Made by a program: the position numbers and the translations under genes. Source: Methylobacterium amylolyticum (GTDB lineage Bacteria; Pseudomonadota; Alphaproteobacteria; Rhizobiales; Beijerinckiaceae). From it: 64,000 nucleotides of DNA. The stretch is taken from contig NZ_JAUYZI010000008.1 in the NCBI RefSeq assembly GCF_030700245.1, positions 62,001-126,000 of the forward strand, read 5' to 3'. Positions within the stretch are counted from its first letter, which is position 1. Every line of letters begins with the position of its first letter. Shown in pieces: positions 9,126 to 18,485 of the stretch. The notes under the pieces are model-generated. The model was not told where the DNA came from. It did not search any database and was given only the letters and a program-made list of their open reading frames with translations.

Positions 9126-11180
9126 ATGCGACGCTCCCGCCTGATCCTGCTCGCCGGCACGGTCCTGCCGGGCCTCGTCCTGACGCAGCTCGGCGCGCGC
9201 GCCGACCGGCTCCTGCTCGCGCAAGGCGGCCCGGAGGAGCGCGGCCCGCGCGGCGGCGAGCCTCCGCACGGCGGCCCGCGGCCGGGTTCCGACCGTGCCG
9301 GACCCGAGCGCGGTCCCCCGCCCGCCGCCCGCGAGCGCCCCGAGCCGCGCGAGCGTCCGGAGCCGCGCGAACGTCCGGAACCGCGGCCCGAGCGGCCGGC
9401 CCCGGCTCCGCGGGAGCGATCGGCCCCCCGCGAGGAGGCGCCCCGGCCACCGTCGCAGGAGCGGCCTGCCCCGCAGCGCCCGGCGCCGCACGCCCCGGAC
9501 CCGGAGCGGCGCGCCCCGCAGGAGCGTCCCGACAGGCCCGAGCGACCGGATCGTCCGGAGCGGCCCGCGCCCGAGCAGCGGCGCGTCCCGGATCGTCCCG
9601 CGCCCGACCGGCAACCCGCCGAGCGGCCATCCAGCGACCGGGACGAGCGACCGCCGGCGCCCCGCGCCGCGCCCGAACGGCCGGACGCCCCGGCGCCGCG
9701 CGCTCGCGAACCGGACCGCGCCGCCCCGCCCTCCGCCCGCGAAGCCCAGCCCCCGCGCGACGCGCCCGTCCCGCGCACGGCGCCCGCGCAGCAGACCCCG
9801 GATGCCGCGCCGAATGCTGCTCCCGGCCGCCCGGCCCAGCGGCCCGAGGCGGAGTCGGGCGCGCGCCCGAATACCGGGCCGGGACAGCCCACGCCTCCCG
9901 GCACGGAGCCCGGCCGGCCGACGCCGCCCAACATGGCCCCCGGCGTTCCCGGTCGCCCCGTCCAGCGCCCCGATGCCGAGCCCGGCCGGCCGCGCCCGAA
10001 TGCCGGGCCGGGGCAGCCCACGACCCCCGGCGCCGAACCCGGCCGGCCGACGCCGCCCAACATGGCCCCCGGCGTGCCGGGGCGGCCGTTCCAGCCGCCG
10101 GGCGAGCCGCCGCAGGGGCTTGGTCCGGGAACGATCCCGGTGCCGGGACAAGGTGCCGGCCAGACACCGCCCCCCGGAGCCGCGCCCGGCGCGCCGATCG
10201 GCCGCGGCGGCTTCAACGTGCCCGGCCGGCCGGGCTACGTCCCCGGCGGCTTCGGCCCGAACGACGACGTGCGCAGCTACGAGCAGATCCGCCGCGACCG
10301 GCGGGAGTTCAGCGTCGACGGGCGCACCTACATCCGCGAGCCCGGCCGCATCATCGTGCGCGACCGCGACACTTACTTCATCCGCCACGACGAGAACGCG
10401 CGGTTCCGCGACCTCGACCCGCGAGGCTACCGATCTGAGCGGCGCGGGGCCGACTACGTCAGCGTCATCGACCGGCCGGGCGGCGAGCAGATCGTCACCC
10501 TCACCGACGACGACGGCCGGCTCCTGCGGCGCTATCGCCGGTTCCGCGACGGGCGCGAGGTGGTGATCATCGACAACGCCTACGGCGGTCCGCCGCGCCC
10601 GATCTACGAGGACGTGGTGGTCCTGCCGCCCCCGCCGCTGCGCATCCCGCGTGACCGCTACGTCGTCACGTATGACGGGGCGGACGAGGGCGCGGTCTAC
10701 GAGGCGCTGACCGCCCCGCCGGTGGCGCCGCTCGAGCGCCGCTACAGCCTCGATCAGGTCCGCTACAGCCCGGATCTGCGGGCGCGGATGCGCTCGGTCG
10801 ACATCGACACCATCACCTTCGACACCGGCTCGTTCACGGTGACGCCCGATCAGGCCGCGCGCCTCTCGATCATCGCCGCGGCGATCAACCGGGCGATCCG
10901 CGCCAACCCGCAGGAGGTGTTCCTGATCGAGGGCTACACCGACGCGGTGGGCTCGGACCTCGACAACCTGTCCCTGTCGGACCGGCGGGCGCAGTCGGTC
11001 GCCACCGTCCTGACCCAGCAGTTCCAGGTGCCGCCGGAGAACCTGACGACCCAGGGCTACGGCGAGCAGTACCTGAAGGTGAACACCCAAGGTCCGTCGC
11101 GGGAGAACCGGCGGGTGACCGTGCGGCGCATCACGCCGCTGTTGCAGCAGGGCCCCGCGCAGGAGGCGCCGCCGCGGTGA
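9126..11180 (+). CDS. OmpA-family protein with long Pro/Arg-rich N-terminal region
   Basis: The 684-aa protein begins MRRSRLILLAGTVLPGLVL, a signal-like segment, and then has about 340 residues of Pro/Arg/Glu/Ala low-complexity sequence. This includes RERPEP-type repeats and an imperfect 43-residue tandem duplication (PNTGPGQP... / PNAGPGQP...). The C-terminal 140 residues form an OmpA/MotB peptidoglycan-binding domain with FLIEGYTDAVGSDLDNLSLSDRRAQSV and RENRRVTVRR. A middle region (VDGRTYIREPGRIIVRDRD) is typical of Hyphomicrobiales OmpA-like proteins. It probably tethers the outer membrane or envelope to peptidoglycan. Start codons further upstream in this frame lie inside the DUF2865 gene and are not used. 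Confidence 0.86.
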   Translation: MRRSRLILLAGTVLPGLVLTQLGARADRLLLAQGGPEERGPRGGEPPHGGPRPGSDRAGPERGPPPAARERPEPRERPEPRERPEPRPERPAPAPRERSAPREEAPRPPSQERPAPQRPAPHAPDPERRAPQERPDRPERPDRPERPAPEQRRVPDRPAPDRQPAERPSSDRDERPPAPRAAPERPDAPAPRAREPDRAAPPSAREAQPPRDAPVPRTAPAQQTPDAAPNAAPGRPAQRPEAESGARPNTGPGQPTPPGTEPGRPTPPNMAPGVPGRPVQRPDAEPGRPRPNAGPGQPTTPGAEPGRPTPPNMAPGVPGRPFQPPGEPPQGLGPGTIPVPGQGAGQTPPPGAAPGAPIGRGGFNVPGRPGYVPGGFGPNDDVRSYEQIRRDRREFSVDGRTYIREPGRIIVRDRDTYFIRHDENARFRDLDPRGYRSERRGADYVSVIDRPGGEQIVTLTDDDGRLLRRYRRFRDGREVVIIDNAYGGPPRPIYEDVVVLPPPPLRIPRDRYVVTYDGADEGAVYEALTAPPVAPLERRYSLDQVRYSPDLRARMRSVDIDTITFDTGSFTVTPDQAARLSIIAAAINRAIRANPQEVFLIEGYTDAVGSDLDNLSLSDRRAQSVATVLTQQFQVPPENLTTQGYGEQYLKVNTQGPSRENRRVTVRRITPLLQQGPAQEAPPR
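9862..10098 (+). repeat. 129-bp imperfect tandem duplication inside the OmpA-family gene
   Basis: Copy 1 runs 9862-9990 and copy 2 from 9991 to about 10098 (partial). Both begin CGCGCCCGAAT and share AACATGGCCCCCGGCGT at a 129-bp offset. The unit encodes 43 residues, so copy-number change would stay in frame. Confidence 0.8.
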
Positions 11181-11405
11181 GCGCGGCAAACACGGCGCGC
11201 TTCCCTCCCGCCTTGCGTGGATGGGTCAGGGTGGAGTGGTGCCGGCCGGGGCTCGGCCGCTCCTCCTGACGTGCCCCCGACCTCAGCTCCTCGCCGCAAG
11301 TGGCGGGAGAGAGGCGTGGCGTCTCGCGTGTGACACCGCCCAACTGCCGGTTGACCTACGCCGCGTGCCGCCGCACCACCGAATGGACGGGGGAGCGGGG
11401 CGGCG

Positions 11406-12617
11406 ATGGACGGGCGGGCGGACGAGCGGTTGATCCGGTCCGGCACGCCGGCGTTCCGGCGGACCGCGCTGGCGCTCGCCGCGGCCGGGTTCTCGACCTT
11501 CGCCGTCCTCTACGCGGTGCAGCCGCTGCTGCCGATCTTCGCCGACGATTTCGGGGTGTCGCCGGCCGAGAGCAGCCTCGCCCTGTCGCTGCCCTGCGCG
11601 CTGCTGGCGCTCGCGCTGCTCGTGGTGAGCCCGCTCTCCGAGATCTGGGGCCGCAAGCCGGTGATGCTGGCCTCGCTCCTGGCCTCGGCGGTGCTGACAA
11701 TCGTCGCCGCCCTGGTGCCGGGCTGGCACGGCTTCCTGCTGCTGCGCGCGCTCGCCGGCCTCGCCGCCAGCGGCCTGCCCGCGGTGGCGATGGCCTACCT
11801 CGCCGAGGAGATGGACGCGGAGGCGATCGGCCTGTCGATGGGCCTGCTGGTGGGGGGCAACGCGCTCGGCGGCATGTCCGGCCGGCTGATCAGCGGGGTG
11901 ATGGCCGACCACGTCTCCTGGCGGATCGGGCTCGCCACGATCGGCGCCCTCGCGTTCGCCGCCGCGATCGCCTTCTGGCGCTGGCTGCCGGCCTCCCGCC
12001 GGTTTCGCCCGCACCGGATGGCGTGGCGCGAGGTGCCGGGCAGCTTCGGCCACCATTTCCGCGACGCGGGCCTGCCGTGGCTGTTCGCCGAGGCCTTCCT
12101 GCTGATGGGCGGTTTCGTCTGTATCTACAACTACATCGGCTTCCGGCTGCTCGACCCGCCCTTCTCCCTGAGCCAGACGGCGATCGGCCTGATCTTCTCG
12201 GTCTACGTCGCCGGCATGGTCAGCAGCCCGGTCACCGGCGAGGTCGCCAGCCGCCTCGGCCGGCGGCGAGTGCTGTGGCTCGCCATCGGCCTCGGGCTCG
12301 CCGGTATCCTGGCCACGCTCGCCGACAACCTCGTCCTGATCGTCGGCGGCGTGGTGGCGGTCACGATCGGCTTCTTCGGCGCCCACTCGGTGGCGAGTTC
12401 CTGGGTCGGCCGCCGCGCCCTGCGCGATCGGGCGCAGGCCTCGTCGCTGTATCTCTGCCTGTACTACCTCGGCTCCTCGGTGCTCGGCACGGCCGGGGGC
12501 TGGTTCTTCGACCATGCCGGCTGGACCGGGGTGGTCGCCTTCGTCGGCGGCCTCTACGGATTGGCGCTGTTGATCGCGCTGCGCCTGTCGCGCCTCGCTC
12601 CGCTGCCGACCGCGTGA
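11406..12617 (+). CDS. MFS transporter, YnfM-like
   Basis: This 403-aa inner-membrane protein has about 12 hydrophobic segments and the MFS loop 2-3 motif in the form SEIWGRKPVM. The sequence FAVLYAVQPLLPIFADDFGVSPAESS matches the N-terminus of the YnfM/YybF arabinose-efflux-like MFS group. Substrate cannot be predicted. The ATG at 11406 follows GGGGCGGCG. The stop is 8 bp before the methyltransferase ATG, indicating one operon. Confidence 0.88.
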   Translation: MDGRADERLIRSGTPAFRRTALALAAAGFSTFAVLYAVQPLLPIFADDFGVSPAESSLALSLPCALLALALLVVSPLSEIWGRKPVMLASLLASAVLTIVAALVPGWHGFLLLRALAGLAASGLPAVAMAYLAEEMDAEAIGLSMGLLVGGNALGGMSGRLISGVMADHVSWRIGLATIGALAFAAAIAFWRWLPASRRFRPHRMAWREVPGSFGHHFRDAGLPWLFAEAFLLMGGFVCIYNYIGFRLLDPPFSLSQTAIGLIFSVYVAGMVSSPVTGEVASRLGRRRVLWLAIGLGLAGILATLADNLVLIVGGVVAVTIGFFGAHSVASSWVGRRALRDRAQASSLYLCLYYLGSSVLGTAGGWFFDHAGWTGVVAFVGGLYGLALLIALRLSRLAPLPTA

Positions 12618-12625
12618 GGATCCCG

Positions 12626-13393
12626 ATGACCGAGCGTACCCACACCGCCCACGTCGCCGAGCAGTTCGGCGCCCAGGCCGCCGCCTACGTGGCGAGCGCG
12701 GTCCACGCCGCGGGCGCCGACCTCGACCGGATCGGCGTGCTCGTCGGCGCGATGCCGGGCGCCGCGGTGCTCGACCTCGGCTGCGGCGGCGGCCACGTCG
12801 CCTTCACCGCGGCGGCGGCGGGGGCCCGCGTCACCGCCTACGACCTCTCCCCCGACATGCTCGCGGCGGTCGCGGCCGAGGCCTCCCGGCGCGGGCTCAC
12901 CGGCATCGAGACCCGCCAGGGGGCGGCCGAGAGCCTGCCCTTCGCGGACGCGGCCTTCGACGCGGTGTTGACCCGCTACAGCGCGCACCACTGGCGCGAC
13001 GTGCCGGCCGCCCTGGCGGAAGTCCGCCGCGTGCTCCGGCCCGGCGGGCTGCTCGTGGTCAGCGACATCGTCGCGGCGGAGGATCCGCTCCTCGACACCC
13101 ATCTCCAGGCGGTGGAGCTGCTGCGCGACACCTCGCACGTGCGCGACTACCGGCTCTCCGAGTGGCGGGCGATGCTGGGGGCGGCGGGCTTCGCGCCGGG
13201 CGCCGTCCTGGAGAGCCGTCCGTACATGGAGTTCGCGACCTGGATCGCGCGGATGCGCACGCCGAACGCCCACGTCGCGGCGATCCGCGCCCTCCAGGCC
13301 GTGGCGCCGGCCGAGGTCGCGGCCCATTTCCGGATCGAGCCGGACGGCAGCTTCCTTCTGGACTCCGCGCTGATCGAGGCGCGGCCGGCCTGA
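12626..13393 (+). CDS. Class I SAM-dependent methyltransferase
   Basis: This 255-aa UbiE-like methyltransferase has motif I VLDLGCGGGHV (about 48-58), an acidic strand-2 end in TAYDLSPDML, and motif III-like RRVLRPGGLLVVSDIV. Such enzymes methylate small molecules. The substrate is unknown, and its position behind an MFS exporter suggests the pair may act on one compound. The ATG at 12626, preceded by GAGGA, follows the MFS stop by 8 bp. The frame is open further upstream through the MFS gene, but that is a shadow. Confidence 0.87.
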   Translation: MTERTHTAHVAEQFGAQAAAYVASAVHAAGADLDRIGVLVGAMPGAAVLDLGCGGGHVAFTAAAAGARVTAYDLSPDMLAAVAAEASRRGLTGIETRQGAAESLPFADAAFDAVLTRYSAHHWRDVPAALAEVRRVLRPGGLLVVSDIVAAEDPLLDTHLQAVELLRDTSHVRDYRLSEWRAMLGAAGFAPGAVLESRPYMEFATWIARMRTPNAHVAAIRALQAVAPAEVAAHFRIEPDGSFLLDSALIEARPA

Positions 13394-13498
13394 GGCCGGT
13401 CCGTTGACCGGCGGGGGACACGGACCCATCTTCGGTCACGCCCGCGCCATCAGAGGAGGCCCGGCCCGCGGCCCGGGTCCGGCCGTGATACCCGCTCC

Positions 13499-14779
13499 TT
13501 GCTCGAACTCGTCATCGTCGCGTTCCTGATCGCGCTGAACGGCGTCTTCGCCCTCTCGGAACTCGCGGTGGTCTCGGCTCGCAAGAGCCGGCTGCGGGCG
13601 ATGGCGGGGGAGCGCCGGCCCGGGGCCAAGGCGGCCCTGGCGCTCGCCGAGGAGCCCGGCCGCTTCCTCTCGACGGTGCAGATCGGCATCACCCTGATCG
13701 GCGTGCTGTCCGGGGTGGTCTCGGGCGCCGCGCTCGGCGACCGGCTCGCCCACGCCCTGATCGGGCTCGGTCTGGCGAAGGGCTGGGCCGAGCCCGTGGG
13801 CTACACCCTGGTCATCGGCACGATCACCTACCTGTCGGTGATCGTCGGCGAGCTGGTCCCGAAGCACCTCGCCCTGCGCAACCCGGAGGGGATCGCCTGC
13901 GCGGTGGCGCCGGGCATGGGGTTCGTGGCGCGGGCGGCGGCCCCGGCGGTGTGGCTGCTCGACGCCTCGACCCGGGCGGTCTTCCGGCTGATCGGACAGC
14001 ACACCGACAGCGCGAGCGCCGTGACCGAGGAGGAGATCCGCAGCCTCGTGGCCGAGGCCGAGACCGCGGGGGTGATCGAGGGCGGCGAGCGGGCGATGAT
14101 CGCGGGCGTGCTGCGCCTGGGCGACCGGGCGGTGCGCGGCGTGATGACCCCGCGCACCGACGTGGTCTGGATCGACTTGGCCTGCGACGAGGCGGAGATC
14201 CGCGCGCAGCTCATCGGGAGCCCGCACGCCCGGCTGCCGGTGGCCGATGGCGGCCCGGACGCGATGATCGGCGTCGTGCAGGTGCGGTCGCTGATCGGGC
14301 CGCTGTCGCGGGACGAGCCCTTCGACCTGCGCGCCCATATCCGTCCCGCGCCGGTCATCCCCGACACGGTCGACGCCCTCGATGCCCTCGACGTGCTGCG
14401 CAGGGCGCCGGTGCCGATGGCCCTGGTCCACGACGAGTACGGGCATTTCGACGGGCTCGTGACGCCGGCCGACATCCTCGACGCCATCGCCGGCGCGTTC
14501 CACTCTGAGCACGACGAGCCGGAGGCGGTGCGGCGCGCCGACGGATCGTGGCTGATCGCCGGCTCGATGCCCGCCGACGAGATGGCCGACCAGCTCGGCC
14601 TGCGCCTGCCGCAGCCCCGCGACTACGAGACCGCGGCGGGCCTCGTCATCGCCGCCCTCCAGCGTCTGCCCGCGACCGGCGAGAGCTGCGAGGTCTCCGG
14701 CTGGCGGTTCGAAGTGATCGATCTCGACGGGCGACGCGTCGACAAGCTTCTGGCGACGCGGATGGAGGAGGCGGCCTGA
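13499..14779 (+). CDS. Hemolysin-family / CNNM-CBS-CorC membrane protein
   Basis: The 426-aa protein has three parts. The first is an N-terminal DUF21 (CNNM) membrane domain with LNGVFALSELAVVSARKSRL. The second is a CBS pair around residues 200-330 (VMTPRTDVVWIDL, VHDEYGHFDGLVTPADIL). The third is a C-terminal CorC_HlyC domain (AAGLVIAALQRLPATGESCE). The family is linked to Mg/Co transport or membrane homeostasis rather than true haemolysis. No ATG fits the conserved N-terminus, so TTG at 13499 is taken; the nearest AGGAGG is about 40 bp upstream and too far to fix the start. It converges on gltX with 3 bp between the genes. Confidence 0.87.
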   Translation: MLELVIVAFLIALNGVFALSELAVVSARKSRLRAMAGERRPGAKAALALAEEPGRFLSTVQIGITLIGVLSGVVSGAALGDRLAHALIGLGLAKGWAEPVGYTLVIGTITYLSVIVGELVPKHLALRNPEGIACAVAPGMGFVARAAAPAVWLLDASTRAVFRLIGQHTDSASAVTEEEIRSLVAEAETAGVIEGGERAMIAGVLRLGDRAVRGVMTPRTDVVWIDLACDEAEIRAQLIGSPHARLPVADGGPDAMIGVVQVRSLIGPLSRDEPFDLRAHIRPAPVIPDTVDALDALDVLRRAPVPMALVHDEYGHFDGLVTPADILDAIAGAFHSEHDEPEAVRRADGSWLIAGSMPADEMADQLGLRLPQPRDYETAAGLVIAALQRLPATGESCEVSGWRFEVIDLDGRRVDKLLATRMEEAA

Positions 14780-14793
14780 GCCTCAGGCCGCCT
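14769..14793. terminator. Perfect 11-bp hairpin across the facing stop codons of the hemolysin gene and gltX
   Basis: AGGCGGCCTGA (14769-14779) and TCAGGCCGCCT (14783-14793) are exact reverse complements with a 3-nt loop. The two TGA stop codons lie at the inner ends of the arms, so both converging transcripts would fold the same hairpin. There is no T-run, so intrinsic termination is unproven. Confidence 0.5.
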
Positions 14794-16135
14794 GGCCCGA
14801 GAGCCGCGCGAGCGCCCGCGCCCGCCCGATCAGCGGCAGCAGCCCGGCGAGGTCGGGCCCGTGGTCGAGGCCGGTCAGCGCGAGGCGCAGCGGCATGAAC
14901 AGCGCCCGGCCCTTGGCACCGGTGCGCGCGCGGACCTCCCCCGTCCAGGTCTTCCAGGTGTCGGGGCCGAACGGCTCCGGCGGCAGGGTCTCGCGGGCGG
15001 CGGCGATCACCGCCGGCTCGGTGAGCGCCGGCTCGACCGGCCCCGCCACGACGCGCCACCACTCGCCGGCCTCCGCGACCCGGCCGAGATTGGCCCGCAC
15101 CGCGAGCCAGAACGGTTCCGCGATGGCGTCCGGCACGCCGAGCGCCGCCAGCCGTCCGGCGGCCTGCGCGTGGGGCATGGCGTGCACGAGGCGGGCGTTG
15201 AGGCCGTCGAGTTCGGCCGGATCGAACCGGGCCGGCGCCCGGGAGATCTCGCCGAGATCCACCAGATCCGCCAGCGCGTCGAGGCTCTCCACCGCCCGCA
15301 CCGCCTCGGCCGAGCCGGTCAGCACGGCGAGCGAGCGCACGGCCGCCGGCTCGTAGCCAGCCTCGCGCAGGCCGCGCAGCGACAGGTGCCCAAGGCGCTT
15401 CGATAGACCCTCCCCGTCCGCGGTGGTGAGCAGGTTGTGGTGCCCGAACACCGGCACCGCGGCGCCCAGCGCCTCGAAGATCTGCACCTGCACGCCGGTG
15501 TTGGTGACGTGGTCCTCGCCGCGGATCACGTGCGTGACCCCGAGGTCGGCGTCGTCCACCACGGAGGGCAGCGTGTAGAGGTAGCTGCCGTCGGCGCGGA
15601 TCAGCACGGGGTCGGACAGCGAGGCGCAATCGACGTGGGCCGGCCCGCGCACGAGGTCGTCCCAGGCGACGGTGCGCGGCTCCAGCAGGAAGCGCCAGTG
15701 CGGGCGGCGCCCCTCCGCCTCCAGCGCGGCGCGCTCCTCCGCGGTGAGCGCCAGCGCGGCGCGGTCGTAGATCGGCGGCTGGCCGCGGCCGAGCTGGCGC
15801 CTGCGGCGGCGCTCCAGCTCCTCCGGCGTCTCGTAGCAGGGATAGAGCCGCCCCGCCGTCCTGAGGCGCTCGGCAGCCGCGTCGTGCGCGTCCTTGCGCG
15901 CGCTCTGGCGGGCGAACAGGTCGGGCGTGATGCCGAGCCATGCCAGATCCTCGCGGACGGCCTGCGCGAACGCCTCCGTCGAGCGCTCCGCGTCGGTGTC
16001 GTCGAGCCGCAGCAGGAAGCGGCCGCCGGTCCGGCGCGCGAACAGGGCGTTCAGGAGGGCCGGCCGGGCATTGCCGATATGGAGGTAGCCGGTCGGCGAC
16101 GGAGCGAAGCGGACGAGGGTGGTGGCGAGAGTCAT
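14783..16135 (-). CDS. gltX: Glutamyl-tRNA synthetase
   Basis: This 450-aa class I synthetase has the N-terminal [23 protein letters not shown] (HIGN at about 19-22) and [11 protein letters not shown], both diagnostic of GluRS. The KMSKS-equivalent reads GEGLSKRLG: the SKR core is present, but the first Lys of the usual KLSKR is Gly. The length is normal for the shorter alphaproteobacterial GluRS. Alphaproteobacteria usually carry two gltX copies, and which specificity (Glu only, or Glu on tRNA-Gln as well) this one has cannot be read here. ATG at 16135. Confidence 0.92.
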   Translation of the reverse strand: MTLATTLVRFAPSPTGYLHIGNARPALLNALFARRTGGRFLLRLDDTDAERSTEAFAQAVREDLAWLGITPDLFARQSARKDAHDAAAERLRTAGRLYPCYETPEELERRRRRQLGRGQPPIYDRAALALTAEERAALEAEGRRPHWRFLLEPRTVAWDDLVRGPAHVDCASLSDPVLIRADGSYLYTLPSVVDDADLGVTHVIRGEDHVTNTGVQVQIFEALGAAVPVFGHHNLLTTADGEGLSKRLGHLSLRGLREAGYEPAAVRSLAVLTGSAEAVRAVESLDALADLVDLGEISRAPARFDPAELDGLNARLVHAMPHAQAAGRLAALGVPDAIAEPFWLAVRANLGRVAEAGEWWRVVAGPVEPALTEPAVIAAARETLPPEPFGPDTWKTWTGEVRARTGAKGRALFMPLRLALTGLDHGPDLAGLLPLIGRARALARLSGQAA

Positions 16136-16309
16136 GGGCCGCTCTCTACCGCGCCCGCCGCCGAAGTGGATGCGGGTTCGGCCCGCATGCCCGAAAAAAC
16201 CGGGCTCGACCATCCTCGCTGAAACGTGAGGCGCGGGCGGGCGTTGAGCGATCAGGTTGCGGAACCGAGAGGCCCGCGCCGCCCCCGAGACGCACATCCG
16301 GAGAGCCCG

Positions 16310-16636
16310 ATGAGAACCGCGCTTCTCGCGATCCTCGCCTTGTCCGCCGCGGGCGCGGCGCAGGCGCAGAACGGTGAGAACACCTCCAACAAGCCGGCGC
16401 CGATCCAGCAGCCGCGACCGCCGCAGATCACGACGCCCGGCACCCCGCCCTCGACTGTCGTCGTCGGCCGGGACGGCCAGAACAGCGGTCCCGGGGCGAA
16501 CGCCACGATCGCCCGGAGCGGCACTGGCGCCGAGACCGTCACCACCGATTCCGCGGTCGGCGGCAACACCCAGCAACCCACCCGGGCCGTGCCGCAGGAG
16601 GGCGGCGGCGGCGGTGGCGGCGGGGGCGGCAGCTAG
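16310..16636 (+). CDS. Small secreted protein with poly-glycine tail, unknown function
   Basis: The 108-aa product has a signal peptide ([20 protein letters not shown]), a Pro/Thr-rich middle ([19 protein letters not shown]), a [22 protein letters not shown] segment and a C-terminal run of glycines before the final Ser. CCGGAGAG stands about 4-5 bases before the ATG at 16310. I do not recognise a family. It may be a short periplasmic or surface protein. It is divergent from gltX. Confidence 0.72.
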   Translation: MRTALLAILALSAAGAAQAQNGENTSNKPAPIQQPRPPQITTPGTPPSTVVVGRDGQNSGPGANATIARSGTGAETVTTDSAVGGNTQQPTRAVPQEGGGGGGGGGGS

Positions 16637-16735
16637 CCTCCCCCGACCTGGGGCATACCGGCCTCCCCCGCCGAGCCCCTACCGTGCGGCCCCGGCGTCC
16701 GGCACAAGGCTCCCGCGGGACGACGAGGGGGTACG

Positions 16736-18007
16736 ATGGACGAGACGGCCGACATCGCGGTGGTGGGCGGCGGCATGGTCGGCCTCGCCAGCGCCATCGC
16801 CCTGCGCGACCGGGGCCTCGACGTGGTCCTGTGCGATCCCGGCGAGGCGCGGGCACGCACCTCCTACGGCAATGCCGGCGTGGTGAGCCGCGGCTCGATT
16901 CTGCCGATGGCGAGCCCGGCCCTGTGGGGCAAGCTGCCGGCCTACCTGCGCAACGCCGATTCCGCCCTGCGCCTGCGCTACACCCACCTGCCGCGCATCC
17001 TCCCCTACGCCCTCCACTTCATGGCCGCCGCCCGGGAATCGCGCTGGCGCGCGGCCGCGGCGGCGCTGCTGCCGCTCACCGGCGCGGCCTACGGGGCGCA
17101 CGAGCGTTTGGCTGCGCGGGCCGGCACCACGGACAGGCTCGGGCGCACCGGCTGGCTCAAGGTCTACCGGACGGAAGATGCCTTCGCGGCGGCGGCGCTG
17201 GAGCGGGACATCCTCGCCGGCCACGGCATCGCCTTCGAGATCCTCGACGGCGGCGCCCTGCGCGAGGCCGAGCCTGCCTTGGTGCGCCCCTTCGCCCGGG
17301 CGATGCTGCTGACCGAGACCGGCTCGGTGCGCGAGCCCGGCCGGCTGGTCGAGGCCTGCGAGGCGCTGTTCGCGGGGCTCGGCGGCCGCCGCGTGCGCGG
17401 GGCCGTTTCCGCGCTGGCGCCGGAGGGCGGGGGCTGGCGCGTCGGGCTCGGTGATCGCGCGGTCCGGGCACGGCAGGTGGTGCTGGCGGCGGGCGCCGCC
17501 TCGGGTGGCCTGGCCCACGGCCTCGGCTACCGCTTCGCGGTGGCCGCCGAGCGCGGCTACCACCGCCACTACGCGCTCCACCCGGACAGTCCGCCCCTGA
17601 CCCGGCCGGTGCTCGACACCGGCGCCGGCTCGATCCTGTCGCCGATGGGCGAGGGCCGGGTGCGGGTGCTCTCGGGGGTGGAGCTGAACGCCCGCGGGGC
17701 GGCCCCCGACCACACCCAGATCGAGGCCGCCTCCCGCGAGGCGGCCGGCACCCTGCGCCTCGGTGGGCCCCTCGACAACGAGCCCTGGCTCGGCTCGCGC
17801 CCGGCGACGCCCGACGGGATGCCGGTGATCGGCCGGGCGCCGCGGCACGACGGGCTGATCTTCGCCTTCGGCCACGGCCATATCGGCCTCTCCACCGGGC
17901 CGATCACCGGCGAGATCGTCGCCGACCTCGCCACCGGCCGCGATCCGGCGATCCCGATCGCGCCGTTCGCGCCGGAGCGGCTGCTGCGCTGGCCGCGGCT
18001 GCTCTGA
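16736..18007 (+). CDS. FAD-dependent D-amino-acid dehydrogenase-like oxidoreductase (DAO family)
   Basis: This 423-aa protein has the N-terminal dinucleotide-binding motif VVGGGMVGLAS (about 9-19), the DAO-family TSYGNAGVVSRGSILPM and the C-terminal FAD/substrate segment RPATPDGMPVIGRAP...FGHGHIGLSTGP. This layout is typical of DadA-like D-amino-acid dehydrogenases. They oxidise D-amino acids to 2-oxo acids and feed electrons to the respiratory chain from the inner face of the membrane. The exact substrate is not certain. It stands alone and converges with a small secreted-protein gene (4-bp gap). Confidence 0.88.
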   Translation: MDETADIAVVGGGMVGLASAIALRDRGLDVVLCDPGEARARTSYGNAGVVSRGSILPMASPALWGKLPAYLRNADSALRLRYTHLPRILPYALHFMAAARESRWRAAAAALLPLTGAAYGAHERLAARAGTTDRLGRTGWLKVYRTEDAFAAAALERDILAGHGIAFEILDGGALREAEPALVRPFARAMLLTETGSVREPGRLVEACEALFAGLGGRRVRGAVSALAPEGGGWRVGLGDRAVRARQVVLAAGAASGGLAHGLGYRFAVAAERGYHRHYALHPDSPPLTRPVLDTGAGSILSPMGEGRVRVLSGVELNARGAAPDHTQIEAASREAAGTLRLGGPLDNEPWLGSRPATPDGMPVIGRAPRHDGLIFAFGHGHIGLSTGPITGEIVADLATGRDPAIPIAPFAPERLLRWPRLL

Positions 18008-18011
18008 GGGC

Positions 18012-18485
18012 TCAGCGCCAGTCGTAGGGATCGTAGGGGTCGAGCGCCGCCCGCAGCCGCCGCAGGAGTTCGGGCTGGCGCTGGAGGGAGACCTCCCGGG
18101 CGAGCGCCCGCAGGAAGGCCCGGGGCCCGTGCTCCAGGTCGCGGCCCGGGCCGTCGTAGCGGTCGTCCGGCTCGACGTGGACGGGATTCACGGCGACGCG
18201 GTAGCCGAGCCCGCAGGTCGGCGGGTCGACGCCCAGCCGGTAGCAGATGCAGACCCGGGCGAAGGGATCCTCCGGCCGCCGCTCCACCCGGTAGCCGGCG
18301 AGGGTAAAGGCGCCGCCGCTCGCGCGCTCGGCGTAGGCCAGCGTCGCCGCGACGGTGACGTAGCCCCCGGTGCGCCGGCCGCGCACCAGCTCGACCGCCT
18401 CCCTGTCGGCCGGCACGAAGGGTTGCGCGGCGGCCGGGCCGGCGCACAGGGCCGCGAGGAGCAGGACCGGGAGCGGGCGGGTCAC
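18012..18485 (-). CDS. Secreted protein of unknown function, coupled to the collagen-like lipoprotein
   Basis: The 157-aa product has a signal peptide ([21 protein letters not shown]). The mature part has [17 protein letters not shown] with three closely spaced cysteines and a C-terminal charged helix ending [10 protein letters not shown] do not recognise the domain. The GTG start at 18485 lies in a GTGA overlap with the upstream collagen-like gene, so the two are translationally coupled and probably work in the same envelope process. Confidence 0.72.
   Translation of the reverse strand: MTRPLPVLLLAALCAGPAAAQPFVPADREAVELVRGRRTGGYVTVAATLAYAERASGGAFTLAGYRVERRPEDPFARVCICYRLGVDPPTCGLGYRVAVNPVHVEPDDRYDGPGRDLEHGPRAFLRALAREVSLQRQPELLRRLRAALDPYDPYDWR

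Noticed and set aside
9862..10098. Repeats considered as a possible CRISPR array
   Set aside because: There are only two diverged 129-bp coding copies, with no short conserved direct repeats and no spacers.
7826..10167. Long minus-strand open frame opposite the DUF2865 and OmpA-family genes
   Set aside because: It is an Arg/Ala/Gly-rich mirror of the plus-strand proline codons and has no start context or domain.
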